The notes beneath the pieces were generated by a model. The model worked only from the letters and a program-made list of their open reading frames with translations, ran no database searches and was not told the DNA's origin. Positions 1 through 11,292 of a stretch of 64,000 nucleotides of DNA are shown piece after piece. The DNA is taken from the NCBI RefSeq assembly GCF_026151205.1, contig NC_087082.1:6021908-6085907 (forward strand), in the 5' to 3' direction. The DNA comes from Bolinopsis microptera (taxonomy: Eukaryota > Ctenophora > Tentaculata > Lobata > Bolinopsidae). A program made the translations under genes and the position numbers. Within the stretch, counting starts at the first letter, position 1. Every line of letters begins with the position of its first letter.

Positions 1-999
1 ACACAGATAACACACATCTTGATAATATCATTATTGATTACTGATACTGTAACTTCCGAATACTTTACTTATTCCATTCCTAACACTTTTATTCTTTATT
101 TATTATCTCTCAGTTGGTTTTAAAAGCTTTACTTAGTTATAGAATTAACCTGAAGCATCACATTAGTACAACAGAGCTGTAGTATTATTGTTTTTGGAAT
201 GAATGTTCTAACATCCAGTTCAACTTAATCTGCTGATATTTCTCAGCAGGTTTGATTTGATTCTGGTTTAATCGGTAGAGGGTTTAGAGTTAAAACTGAG
301 GCACTTTAAAGTAAGCAGTCTTTAAATAGTGACAAAAGATAAAACGTCTTATCTTATTATAAAGAGGTTAAAAGTGTTGAATTACAGTACTGACTACAGT
401 TTGGCTGCTGGCAGATTCTATAATTACTCGTATCCTGTATCAGAGCTGAATGTTATCTTCCAAGCAAGTTTTATTAGAGCTAACTTCATTACTAACAGCA
501 GTTCTTATCTCTCGTTAATAACTGAGCCTCTCATGTAACCTAATATTGTTATTGTGTAGGTTGTGCACATTTTCAAGGTTTATTGTACAGGTAATACTCA
601 CTCTGCAATAATTAGCCTAATAACAATGGTAATTATAATACTCCCTCTGCAGTTACTCACTCTGTTATTAGTCTAATAACAAAGGAACTGGTGGTGATGT
701 GCAGGTAGGGAAAAATATCTGTATTATCTGAACCTCTGTGTTATAAGGATAGTGGTGGTTGGTCTACTTAACAATTTAACCAGCTAGCACCTGGTCAGTG
801 CAGTGGTTTATACACGCTCACTGAACTTAATATACTACTTAAAGGCTCCATAGCTTCTGGGGCCCACACGCCCCCATACCACGCCCTTAACTAGATTCAC
901 AGGTTTGGGAGACTGCAGCAGCTAGCACCATGTTTATATTAATACATAGAAATCACCCAAATTAGTAATATACCTTGGTAACTACCTAACCACTCTAAA
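1..999. other. AT-rich stretch, no gene recognised
   Basis: No reading frame with recognisable protein features. The motif agctagcacctggtcag near 781-800 and a shorter match near 921 are stray copies of the minisatellite core that follows. Confidence 0.5.
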
Positions 1000-1310
1000 C
1001 TAGCTAGCACGTGGTCAGGTACCTGGCTCATCTAGCTAGCACGTGGTCAGGTACCTGGCTCATCTAGCTAGCACGTGGTCAGTTACCTGGTTCATCTAGC
1101 TAGCACCTGGTCAGGTACCTGGCTCATCTAGCTAGCACGTGGTCAGGTACCTGGTTCATCTAGCTAGCACCTGGTCAGGTACCTGGCTCATCTAGCTAGC
1201 ACGTGGTCAGGTACCTGGCTCATCTAGCTAGCACGTGGTCAGGTACCTGGCTCATCTAGCTAGCACCTGGTCAGGTACCTGGCTCATCTAGCTAGCACCT
1301 GGTCAATTAA
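1000..1310. repeat. Minisatellite, 32-bp unit, about 9-10 copies
   Basis: Head-to-tail units of 32 bp beginning ctagctagcac and ending ctggctcat. Copies differ mainly at cacgtgg versus cacctgg, so about half carry a CACGTG E-box core. Seen directly; no coding role. Confidence 0.95.
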
Positions 1311-1654
1311 TTAGGTACTGCTGTAAAATTTCTATAGAATTTCTAGGAAATTTACATATTATAAAAATGTCCAGTTTTAAGTGATGTGTTGACTGTTGAG
1401 ATACAGTATTCGTGGGACAAGGGGCTAAATCATTAAATTAGTCAGACAGATGTGTAAAGAGTGGAGATAATTTCAAGAACAATCATTACTCAGAGTATCC
1501 AGAATGAACCAGAAACAAATTTAAAAAGAAATTGCTAACAATATTTCTTTAGTTCAATTCATGAAAACCATGTAAATTCGTAGGGAACCTGAAGCAGTGA
1601 AGCCCTTTCGTCAGATTCTGTATGCAGATTTGTGCGTAACCAAAGCTGCACCAT

Positions 1655-4600
1655 TCACAACACAGTTTGGTGGCTGACTTTCACCAGACCAAGTAACTCA
1701 CCTCCAGGTTTCAATACCTGGTTAGGCAGTTTCACAGAATTAGCTATAATAACATCCGGGTGAATCCAATGTGACTCTATGACAATATCGTTGTCAAACT
1801 TTAAATGTGTTGGTATCTTAACGACATTGGTACACTTTTTAGTCGCTCTGTGTTTAAATAAAACCAAGTCTTTAATTGTAACAGATTTACAGGAGAAGAT
1901 CTGGTTACACCAGGTTCTGAACCTTCTCATCCTACAGTAGTACAACACTGGGTTAAGATTCGAGCGGTTTACTCGATTAATGTTTACTCAAAATTATAAT
2001 ACAAACAGTAATAGATATAAAATAGAAGAAAATTAAAGAATTCTTTTTAAAACAAACCCTCTGGAAAGGGCACTGCACACTGTTATCAAAAAGTACACTG
2101 TGATCATGAAGTACTATGAACTACAGATTTAAAAGATTTAAAAACACGACGCTTCACGCTACACATGATATTACACATCCATAATATCGATCCTATAGGT
2201 TAAGAAGTTTAGACTTGCACTGAACAGCTTGGACTATTGTTTTTAAAATTTTGTGCAAAATTTTACCATCAGTGATTAATGATGTTATAAGTTTAAATTT
2301 CACGTCTAGACTGTCTTAGGCCAGGAACATTGTGCAGTAGGAATGGTTGCCACTCGTTAACATCACCATCACTTTGAAGATTAAGTAGCATTTTCTTGGC
2401 ACTAGTCTTGAACAGATTTATCGAAAATAATGTCGGAAGTGTAGTAACGTCTGCTTTGTCTGCGAAGACAGAGAGCAGTGGTCCCTTGTAGTAAATACTG
2501 TTTTGAAAGTGTCTTTTCCCGTATAACTGGAGCCAGGAGCAGGCTGACGTGTGATCAGAAAGTTTTGTGGGTATGTCGGCGGGAAAAGCTTGAGAGATGT
2601 TTTTGGGGACTAATTGTGGCATGTTTTTAACTTTATGCATCAAGATAATTGAGTTGTAAACGATAAGACCATGCACAGTGAGAATTTCATGTTCACTGAA
2701 AAATGGCTTTGTGTGTTGTGGTAAGGCACCTTCCTTAAAGTAGTAGTTTACGAAGCCAGGCATAATAGCCCTTATTCCTTGCTTCTGTTTGCTGAATAAA
2801 GCATCTATATGGCTTTTTGCAGCAAAACCCCATATCAATGAACAATAGTTTATATGAGACTGTACAAAGCTTTGGTATATCTGGAGTCTAACTTTAATCG
2901 GCAGCCGACTTTTTATTTTGTACATAATACCAATATACCGCATCATTTTCGCTTTAAGAGCAGTAATGTGACTGGTCCAAGTCAATCTTTCGTCAACAAT
3001 TACGCCAAGAAATCGGGCCTCAGTTTTTCGCTCAATAGTGGTGCCTGCAATTTGAATATTTACGTCAGGTGTTGAGGTTCTGTTGGGTGAGAGGAGCATG
3101 TAGCACGTTTTCTTAAGGTTTAACGAAAGACCATTTTGATCTACCCAGTTTATCAATAAAGGAGAAAATTCTGTCATCTTTTGTAGTATTTCTTGATGAT
3201 TTTTACCAGATATAATTATGTTTGCGTCGTCAGCATATAAAACAAATTTAGCGTACGATTTGATTTTTGGCATGTCATTGATATATATTATGAAAAGTAA
3301 AGGTCCTAGAATACTGCCTTGCGGCACTCCGTGTCTCATAGACTGTGAGGAAGAATTTGTGCCCCCTATTGAAACATACTGACTCCTGGAACTTAGATAA
3401 GACTTGAACCATTGGTGTGCTAGTCCTCTTATACCATAATGATACAGTTTGTCTAAGAGAATATCGTGGGAAATTACAACAAACGCTTTGCTAAAATCAA
3501 GTAGGAGGAGAAGAGAGACCTCTTTTTTGGAGAGGTTGTGTCTAATCGTGTTGGTTGCATCAAGGAGCGCATGTTCACACGACCGACCCGGCCGAAAACC
3601 GTATTGTCCTTCAAATAAAGTGCTATGTCGCTCTAGGAAGTCAAGGACTCTTCTGTGCATGAGTTTCTCATAGATTATTGAAAAGGTGCAGAGCAATGAT
3701 ATTGGTCTGTAGTTTTTCACATCTAGTTTTGAGCCTCCCTTAAGGATAGGAACTACCTTTGCAATTTTCAGTGATGTCGGAAAGCAGCCTTCATTGAAGG
3801 AAGAATTTACTACATTTAAGAGCAGCGTTCACCACAACACTCTGCATCTTGGCAATGTGCCAGGAATACCAGAACATGAACCGAGTACCGAAATAAACTC
3901 CGGGGTACTACACCCCAAAGAAACGGGTTGTCATGTTGTGCATGAGGTTTATAAAAAGAGGGAGATTACACACTAGAAACAGACTAGTGAACATCGCTAT
4001 CGTAATACTGGCTTGTTGTTTCCAAGACTTCATATCCTTAGTTCTTGTTCTGCGACTAGTTCTCAGTAGGCGGCGTATGGTATACAGTCTGACAAGGAAC
4101 ACTATAAGGACAATGAAGGTGATGATGGGTGGGACTCCAACAAGGATCAAGTTCACAACATGCTCGAACTTCATCTGAAAGTTATAGAAACAGTAAGCAC
4201 CGTCCCATGAATACTTGAACTTGCCTCGGAGAGGTATTATTACGTACTTTAGTACAGGGACCAGGATCAGGAATACCACGTACCCCACCACACTGCACAT
4301 TACTGTTACTATCCTGATCTTGTGGAAGGGTTTCAGTATTGTAATGGTACGGGACAAGCTCAACAGCAGGACTAGAAATATTGATAATTTCTGCAGGATC
4401 GTGTAGAGAACCTCCCAGAGAACACAGAAGGTGTAGTTGTTGAAGACACCAGGCTTGCGACCTCCGAACATTGCTATTGCTACAGGTAGATTAACTAAGG
4501 ACGTTACACTGTCAACACTGCAGATAACGATGTAAAGTAAAGTCACCCGATCTTTTCTTGTCTTGGTGATGAAGAAGAAGATCCCAGAGACGTTACCAGG

Positions 4601-4741
4601 GATGCCCACCAGAGTACAGAGAAGAAGAAGGGAGCCCAGCAAGTAATCAAGGGAAATGAAGGGAGTATCCATACCAGGATGGTCAGGGTAGGACTTAACA
4701 TGAGGGTTGTAAACATCTGTTGGTTCTGAGACTCCTGGCAT
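1655..4741 (-). pseudogene. Intronless class A GPCR pseudogene split by a LINE
   Basis: Two separated pieces of one rhodopsin-type receptor. The first (4741 down to about 3815) encodes an N-terminus, TM1 (CTLVGIPGN), TM2, TM3 with FCVLW and SRT in the DRY position, TM4, TM5, and TM6 with CNLP. An in-frame TAG at 3908-3910 interrupts the TM6-TM7 loop. Beyond it the frame continues with YPGVYF, YSWHIAK and VVVNAAL, which align with the same loop of the neighbouring intact receptors. The frame then runs into LINE sequence. The second piece (about 1980-1655) resumes with NPVLYYCRMRRF, the NPxxY motif of TM7, plus a ~90-residue C-tail. The flanking sequences near the two junctions, gtgaacgctgctctt and gtaaaccgctcgaatctt, look like a diverged target duplication. 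Unlike its neighbours TM1-TM6 lie in a single exon. Non-functional by both the stop and the insertion; certain of the family, fairly sure of the single-gene interpretation. Confidence 0.85.
1985..3822 (-). mobile_element. 5'-truncated CR1/jockey-like LINE with reverse transcriptase
   Basis: The minus-strand frame 3720-2293 (475 codons) encodes a non-LTR reverse transcriptase: KNYRPISLL, GFRPGRSCEHAL, LLLLDFSKAF, HGVPQGSILGPLLF and the catalytic YADD (VLYADDANI). In frame upstream of the first Met it continues with SSFNEGCFP and PILKGGSK, typical of the RT start, to about 3815, where it meets GPCR sequence. The APE endonuclease is missing, so this is a 5'-truncated copy. The 3' part to about 1985 would be the UTR; no poly-A tail is seen. 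The frame is uninterrupted, so insertion is not very old. Substitution in the DFSKAF region (VVISH instead of DTVDH) suggests it is dead anyway. Clade assignment is approximate. Confidence 0.9.
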
Positions 4742-5274
4742 AGTTCCTGGGTTAAAACTGGGGTTTAGTTAACGTCCCAAAACATTTAACTGGGGGAGGC
4801 TCGCGCTCCTCCGGGGGGACTGGGGAGCATCACGTCTCTCGACAGACAAAGTAAAAGGCAAATAACTAGTAAGAACTGGATAATCCGGCACTCATTGGCC
4901 TGTAGGGAGCCGTGCTGCTCCCTACAACACAGCTACCGGAAAAATTATCACTTCAATCGGCCAACAGGTGGTAGCGAAATAATAAAAAATTAGGAGGAAA
5001 TCAAAGTAATTGTTAGAATTCTAAAAAGGTTTTGTCTGGAAAACCTTATTCTAAAGGATAAGATATTATAATCAATAATCATGGCAACTATATAAAGTAC
5101 AAAATATGGTGTCGACATAATCGACCATAACCATAACCAATTCCTTATGACCGTTCCTGTGCCAACACAAGAAGCTAAGAAGAGGGTGCATTTAAATTTG
5201 TTTAGAGATTTAAAGTTTAAGTGGTACCCAAATAATGGTCCAGGTACCTGGCTTTATGAGTTGTGGTATGTGGC
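4742..5274. other. Intergenic, nothing recognised
   Basis: AT-rich sequence upstream of the GPCR pseudogene start; no ORF or repeat of note. Confidence 0.4.
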
Positions 5275-5418
5275 ATATATTTAAGAGCTACCAGATTTCC
5301 CGGAACCCCCACCAGAGTACAGAGAGCTAGCACCACCCCCAGAAACACGTGTATAATCCTCGTACAGTAGGGATATTGATGAATTATAATATGTAATCAT
5401 TATACTGTCCTTCTGGTT
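5275..5418 (-). pseudogene. Orphan GPCR exon-1 relic
   Basis: On the minus strand this stretch is close in DNA sequence to exon 1 of the three intact GPCR genes. It still encodes VFLGVVLALCTLVGVPGNL (TM1). The N-terminal part is decayed: the start ATG is lost, a stop appears, and the conserved YDPTVRG segment is scrambled. No matching exon 2 or 3 lies downstream before the pseudogene at 4741. It is a decayed partial duplicate. The TM1-coding part remains strikingly conserved relative to the rest. Confidence 0.85.
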
Positions 5419-6339
5419 TGATTGGATCTACATCTTGCTAAGTGGATCAGGATATTATACTTTTGGTATTCGGAGAGAGAGCTATACAGTGTATACAGCT
5501 AGTATTATATACTACACACCTTAAAGCTTAATATCAAACACTTAATGTTTTAACCCCATTAAGCTGGCAACCTGCATGATTTGCGGAGTTCATACAGAGT
5601 GCAACGAAAAAGCTAATAATGGAACTTTAGGTAATTACAGTTGTTAAATTACTATTGGATAACATTCAACAAGTACTAAACAGATACTGTAGTATTACAG
5701 CATAACGATAATCCGTCTGAGTTTGCTTTTCCTTATCATGTGGCAATATTAGCTAATTAACGATAATTAATTAGCTAATTAGCGAGATTAGCTAGTTAAT
5801 TATGGTTTAGATAACTAGTGACGTAGATTAAAGTGAGAATCATAGCAGATTATACCTATAATTATATACCGCACTTTCAGTTGGTCACATACAGTGAAAT
5901 CTTATGTCTGTTATATAACGTCTTATCAGTTAAAACTCTAATTATAGACAGTTAAGTGGTCAGTATTTATCTTTTAGGTATTTAAGTTATGTTTAGTCAC
6001 AACTTTGGTTTACTGTGTAACTCACTTGTGGTTTTTACATTGACGTTGAAGATAACCGTACACCAGAAATCGCAATACGTCAATGAAACTTCTTACGTCA
6101 GAAGAGAATTAAAAGTTGATATTTAAAAGGAAGTTTCGTCTTTATAATGTTTTAATTTTATTTGTAATCTCATTACGAAGAAAAAGAATCAATTACCATT
6201 TTAGTCTTAATTTTTTGTAAGATGGAAAAAATCGCGAAATATATGTCAAATCCATCAACAGATGCTGCTACGGAAACTAAATAATGAAACTAAAACAAGC
6301 TTATATTGTTATGATTGCTATGGTTACTATTTACTATAT
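5419..6339. other. AT-rich intergenic, no gene seen
   Basis: Low-complexity AT-rich DNA with short inverted taattag motifs around 5750-5810. Nothing else supported. Confidence 0.4.
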
Positions 6340-6600
6340 TTTGGCTCTGATGGTAAATCGGCCTGGCATTTCTCGAGGTACCAGGTTCGAATCCCCAATC
6401 TGTCACTAGCCGTGGGGTGAGCGTCGTCGACGTTCAGCTAAGGATCCTGAGTGGTCTATGCAGCCCCCCGGCCCCGGTCGCGGTCCACTCAGCCGAATAC
6501 TCGAGAAATCGGGTGTGAGGGTTAAATGAACAGCTGCCCATTGCAGCAAAGTCTTGGGCGAAGAAAGTATAGTACACAGTGCTACCTTAACCGTCACTGG
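6340..6600 (+). mobile_element. Possible tRNA-derived SINE
   Basis: A GC-rich island in AT-rich DNA contains a perfect tRNA B-box (ggttcgaatcc, 6382-6392). About 35 bp upstream is an imperfect A-box (tggtaaatcgg), followed by an unrelated body. This is the arrangement of a pol III SINE head. The spacing and lack of a foldable acceptor stem argue against a functional tRNA. No second copy is seen in the window, so the call is tentative. Confidence 0.35.
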
Positions 6601-6867
6601 CCTAATGTATTATAATTGAATCCTTCGGTTTCCTGTAATTGGCTGGTTACACTTGTGTAACAATGTGGCTGTTGGAATGTCCGAAGTAAAATAAGTGTTG
6701 AGGTTTTAAAAAACAAATTATGGAACTCAATACTCCTTACTCCATCTGTGATATTTATATGGAGGAAGAAATAAAAATTTATAGAACCTCTGCCTCCACT
6801 GAAATAGAAACAACAAGTTAAACTCAATTTTTAGTTTGTAGAAGTAAAGTTAGAATATAAAAGGAAA

Positions 6868-7085
6868 ACTGTTCAGCTAAGATTGTGTCACTAGGAGGGG
6901 ACCTTAAATGTTCAGCTAAGATTGTGTCACTAGGAGGTGACCTTAAACTGTAAAGTTAAGATTGTGTCACTAGGAGGGGACCTTAAACTGTAAAGTTAAG
7001 ATTGTGTCACTAGGACTCTAGGAGGGGACCTTAAACTGTAAAGTTAAGATTGTGTCACTAGGAGGGGACCTTAAACTGTAAACTG
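6868..7085. repeat. Minisatellite, 40-bp unit, about 5 copies
   Basis: Units contain gattgtgtcactaggagggg followed by accttaaactgtaaagttaa. One copy has a small internal duplication (ctaggactctagg). The array ends about 9 bp from the stop codon of the GPCR gene at 7094-8493, so it forms that gene's immediate 3' UTR. Confidence 0.95.
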
Positions 7086-7093
7086 TAACTCCT

Positions 7094-8493
7094 TTATCCA
7101 CTATGACTCGCAGCTTCTGAAAGGTTTCCACGGCCCTTGGATGGAGCGATTATGTTTATATCTCCTCCCTTCCTTACCCAGCTATTGAAGTGCTTCATTC
7201 GAAGAAAGTAAAGAACTGGGTTAAGACTCGCGTTAAGTACCACACAGACAATTTTAGCAACCAACCAAGAGTAATAGTTCATGAAAAACTGAGAGAAAAT
7301 TCCTGGATAACCATACAATATCTGGTTAACAAGGTATGCTATAACCATTACAAACATGGGGAGGTTACATATCAAGAATAAGGCAGTAAAAATAGCTACA
7401 GTTATGGACGCTTGCCGAAAACGCTTCCTTGATATGTCAGCATCATCTTTAGACGTATTTAGAGCGATCTTTGGAACAGATCCAAGCTGCATCATGGTTA
7501 CCAAAAAACTAATGAACGTTGCAATCGAAGTAAGAAGAATGTTTGTAGCCTCCCAAGTGTACTGAACGTAGAAGGGGAGTCCATCTGCTGCCAACTGGAA
7601 GCAGTTAGGATTATTCCCGTTATAAAGGTACATGTAATCCATCACATTCAGTAGACCCACGAATGGTTCTATGAAGACAATAAGACAGTAGAGGAGGGAA
7701 GCAGATAAGACCTTGTTTTTCTGTAACTGATACAACGGAAACGTAATGGAGATCGTTCTGGTTACACCGAGGATCATTGCCAGGAATATGCTCACCTGAA
7801 ATCGGAAAGATACTTGATATGGGAAAACACTATACTGCCACCAGCAAGAATAATATTCAATTTTAATACGGTTTATTACAACTTTAAAATATGTATGTCA
7901 ACTACCTTTCTCCTCATTAGAGATACATTATCTAACATATTCTTAATAATATCATTATATTATATTATTATGTGTAACATACTTTACATACTGCAGTAAA
8001 TTTATTCCCTACTTCCCTGTCTTATATGTAGGTACTTAGTACTTACCCTTTGCAAAAATTCGAACGTGTTCGCCCAAAATACACAGAAACCAAAGTTGTT
8101 GAAAATACCCGGTTCTCTAGCATTGAACATCACAACCATAATAGGAAGATGTAGAATACCTGAAATATTATTGTATTAGAATCTTACAATGATACCTATC
8201 ACATCAACATCACCATACAATACTTATACCTGCTCCTGAGTTTGATATGATTGCGCCAACTACTTACATATACAAATATCAGCACAAGCTATTGAACTGT
8301 AAATGTAGGTTGAGAGGAGATTTCTTCTGGCTGAGGTGAAGTATTTGAGAGCTACCAGATTTCCCGGAACCCCCACCAGAGTACAGAGAGCTAGCACCAC
8401 TCCCAGAAACACATCTAATCCTCGCACAGTGGGGTCGTACACCAGGTCCCCCATATCGAATTGTACATGATCATTATAATGTCCTCCTGCCAT
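7094..8493 (-). CDS. Rhodopsin-type (class A) GPCR, three exons
   Basis: Exons 8493-8268, 8159-8047 and 7795-7094; predicted protein 346 residues. Splice sites are canonical (donors gtaagt, acceptors ttcag) and phases match (1, then 0). Exon 1 encodes a short N-terminus without signal peptide (MAGGHYNDHVQFDMG) and TM1 with GVPGN. Exon 2 encodes TM2 and the start of TM3, including the conserved Cys in FCVFW. Exon 3 encodes the rest: TRT at the DRY position, the ECL2 Cys in NPNCFQ that would pair with the TM3 Cys, TM5, CNLP in place of CWxP in TM6, and NPVLYF in TM7, then a short C-tail. Ligand unknown; a plasma-membrane receptor by family. It is tandem with the gene at 9593-11153 and similar throughout, but exon 1 is nearly identical. 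No defect seen. Confidence 0.9.
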
Positions 8494-9592
8494 AATCTAA
8501 AATGACACAAGATTGATAAATGGAAAGAGTGATGCTGTCAAGCTATAGGGCTTACAATTGCGAGAAAGTAGCTGGAGGCAGAATACACTAAGAAATTACT
8601 AAGAAATCACTGAGGCACAAGAAATAAAATGTATATTTATAACCAAGAAAAACAATGATCTACAGCTATAACAGTATAGTACTGTAGTCTGTATAACCAC
8701 TAACCAGTAAGTATAACCACTTTTGCTATAGCGTTCATGCAAAGAACTAACAAAAACCAATGAACGAGTAAGAATAGAGAGTACAAGCCCGCTTATTGAC
8801 CCTAAATACACATGATCCTACTTATAGTTTATACCCGTCCCTTTACATTAATTGTATTGTTTTGGGAACATTATAACGACAGTGGATGCACACTGAGGGT
8901 TAGTATGACAGCAACAGTAAGGAAACAGCTATTATCTCAACAGCAACGTGGAATTGAGCTCACAAAACTTAACAAGGGAACAGGTATGATGATGTTTTAC
9001 TAACACCACACGTGTTATCGCTATAATAGTCTAATGTGTCCAAGTTCTCATGGCAACCATTTTAACCGACCAAGTTATTTTTAAAATGTTCCTGATTTAA
9101 AGCAAGCAAACTGAGTCGAACCCTCCAGATATTGTTCTGTGGAGTAGAATAAACAGATTCTTATGTTTATTTTTAGATCACCATATTGTATTTCCTAGTT
9201 GCTTTGGAGCATCTCCAATTCAGAATTAAGTGTTTTAATTTGATAATTGGTAGTACACGCTTTGTTTCATTTGTTGACAAGACATCACAACTAATTGTTT
9301 CCTTGCTTTGAATATAATAATCTATATTTTATGATTAGTAACTTATTAACAGTAAAATACGAAATTTTCGCACATTGAGGATAATGTATCATTGGACATT
9401 AGTTTTACATTATATTCTATTAGATTATTGCAATATTATAATTTTAGAATCCACTGTTATTGTGGTGTCACAAGCATTATTCTATATCGAGTACAATTTA
9501 AATTATAATTTATCAATTCAACAGAACTAGTCCCAATAACGATGTTCCTACTTCAAAAGAAGTTTGTCATACTATTTCAAAGTCTACGGAGT
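8494..9592. other. Spacer between two GPCR genes, no gene seen
   Basis: AT-rich. Short ORFs on both strands show no protein features. The first ~30 bp upstream of the 8493 start would be the 5' UTR of the receptor. Confidence 0.4.
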
Positions 9593-11153
9593 TCATTGTT
9601 TCGAATTAGTATCACTGATAGAGGGTTTGTTTGCTCGACCCTTCCGGATCCACTTGTTGAAATCTTCCATTCGGAGGAAGTAAAGAAGAGGGTTAAGACT
9701 TGCATTGAGAACCACACAGACAACTTTAGACACCACCCACGAGTAATAATTCATATAAAACACTGAGAATATAGGTCCTGGATAGCGGAAATGCATGGTG
9801 GTTATTGAAGCCATGACCACATTAGCAAACATAGGGAGGTTGCAGACGAGGAATGTAGCTGTGAAGATTGCTACAGCGATGGAGGCTTGGTGAAACTTTC
9901 TTTGCGATCTGGTTGCATTGGCGTCTGAAACACTTGTCTTGATCTTTGAGGAGGCAGAATAAAGTTTCACCATAATAACGATGAAACTCACAAACGTCAC
10001 TATGGAAATTAAAAGAATGTTGGTGGCTTCTAGAAAATATTGGAAGTAATAGGGCAATCCAGGGGCTGCTTTCTGAAAACAGTTTGGGTTGTTCCCGTTG
10101 TAGGTGTACTTGTAGTCGACTCTATCTAGAATTCCAATTAGCGGTTCTAAAAGGATAACAAGACTGTAGAGAAGAGACGCGGAGAAGACCCAGTATTTTT
10201 GGATCCGGTAAAGTGGGACCTTGATTGAGATGGTTCTGGTTACACTGAGGATCATCACTAGGAATATACTCATCTGAAATTTGGGGATGGATGATATTCG
10301 GTTGGTAAACTTCAATATTTCATGTTGAACTTAAATGTTTTATTAGCTATAGCTGTATTTTTCGTTTAGTATCATTGATTATATTATTAAAATTTATTGT
10401 AAATAAACTCATATAATATTTAAAAGGCATTAGCGTCGACTACCGAGCACTGTCTTCAGGGAAAATCCCTCAATCATATTTTTACCTACGGTATCTATCA
10501 AAATATCAATTATAATTCTTAAAGAAAGCTTTGAAATGATTGAGATACTCACCCTCTGTAAAAACTCGAAAGCGTTTGCCCAAAAGACACAGAAATCAAA
10601 GTTATTGAATATACCCGGATATCTAGAGTTGAGCATCACGACCATCACTGGGAGATGCAGAATACCTGGTGAAATGTTATATTATTAATTATTATATTAA
10701 TTATATATTATATATTAATATCTCGTAGGAATTTGATCAGTTACATGTTTATCAATGAAGCAATATGTCGAACTTTTATTTTGATTTAATATTTTTCTTC
10801 ATGATTCCTTGGAATAGTTTTCATTGTAATTACGTAATTAATTAAGTAATTAGTACAACACTCTAGTCTAGGATAATAATATGTAAGTTTTAATATTTGC
10901 CTGTAAATATATCCACGGAAGATATCGCAATGTATATACAAGTTGGAAGGACAGTTCTTCTGGTCGAGGTTGAGCGGAGATTTCGTCTGGCAGAGGTGAA
11001 GTATCTGAGAGCTACCAGATTTCCTGGAACCCCCACCAAAGTACAGAGAGCTAGCACCACTCCCAGAAACACATCTAATCCTCGCACAGTGGGGTCGTAC
11101 ACCAGGTTCCCCATATCGAATTGTACATGATCATTATACTGTCCTCCTGCCAT
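9593..11153 (-). CDS. Rhodopsin-type (class A) GPCR, three exons
   Basis: Exons 11153-10901, 10665-10553 and 10273-9593; predicted protein 348 residues. Exon layout is identical to the neighbouring receptor (113-nt exon 2, phase 1 then 0). Exon 1 carries the shared N-terminus (MAGGQYNDHVQFDMG) and TM1; ICL1 is longer here (RSTSTRRTVLPT). TM3 Cys lies in FCVFW, TRT replaces DRY, ECL2 has NPNCFQ, TM6 has CNLP and TM7 NPLLYF. Intron 1 begins GC rather than GT (acag|gcaaat); phase and the paralogues support a GC-AG intron. Start chosen because the ATG context and ~40 bp upstream are shared with the paralogue at 18988. Function: plasma-membrane receptor, ligand unknown. Confidence 0.88.
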
Positions 11154-11189
11154 TATCTGAACGAGGATCAGTTCGAATTATTGAGTGTG

Positions 11190-11292
11190 TGAAGTAGTGG
11201 CTCCAAAGATCTACAATCGTCTGCCTGTTACCATCTCTTCAGCTCAATCCCTGGAATCTTTTAAAACTCTTCTAAAAACGTACCTTTTTTAA
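11190..11292 (+). mobile_element. LINE ORF2 C-terminal relic
   Basis: Translation gives APKIYNRLPVTI, then SLESFKTLLKTYLF and a stop. This matches the usual C-terminal tail of CR1/L2/jockey-type reverse transcriptase ORFs (a P..WN.LP... S..SFK..LKTYLF pattern). Only this 3' tail is present. It lies about 40 bp upstream of the ATG of the minus-strand GPCR gene, on the opposite strand. Confidence 0.7.

Noticed and set aside
6345-6410. tRNA gene
   Set aside because: B-box present but A-box imperfect and no acceptor stem can be drawn; a SINE head is more likely.
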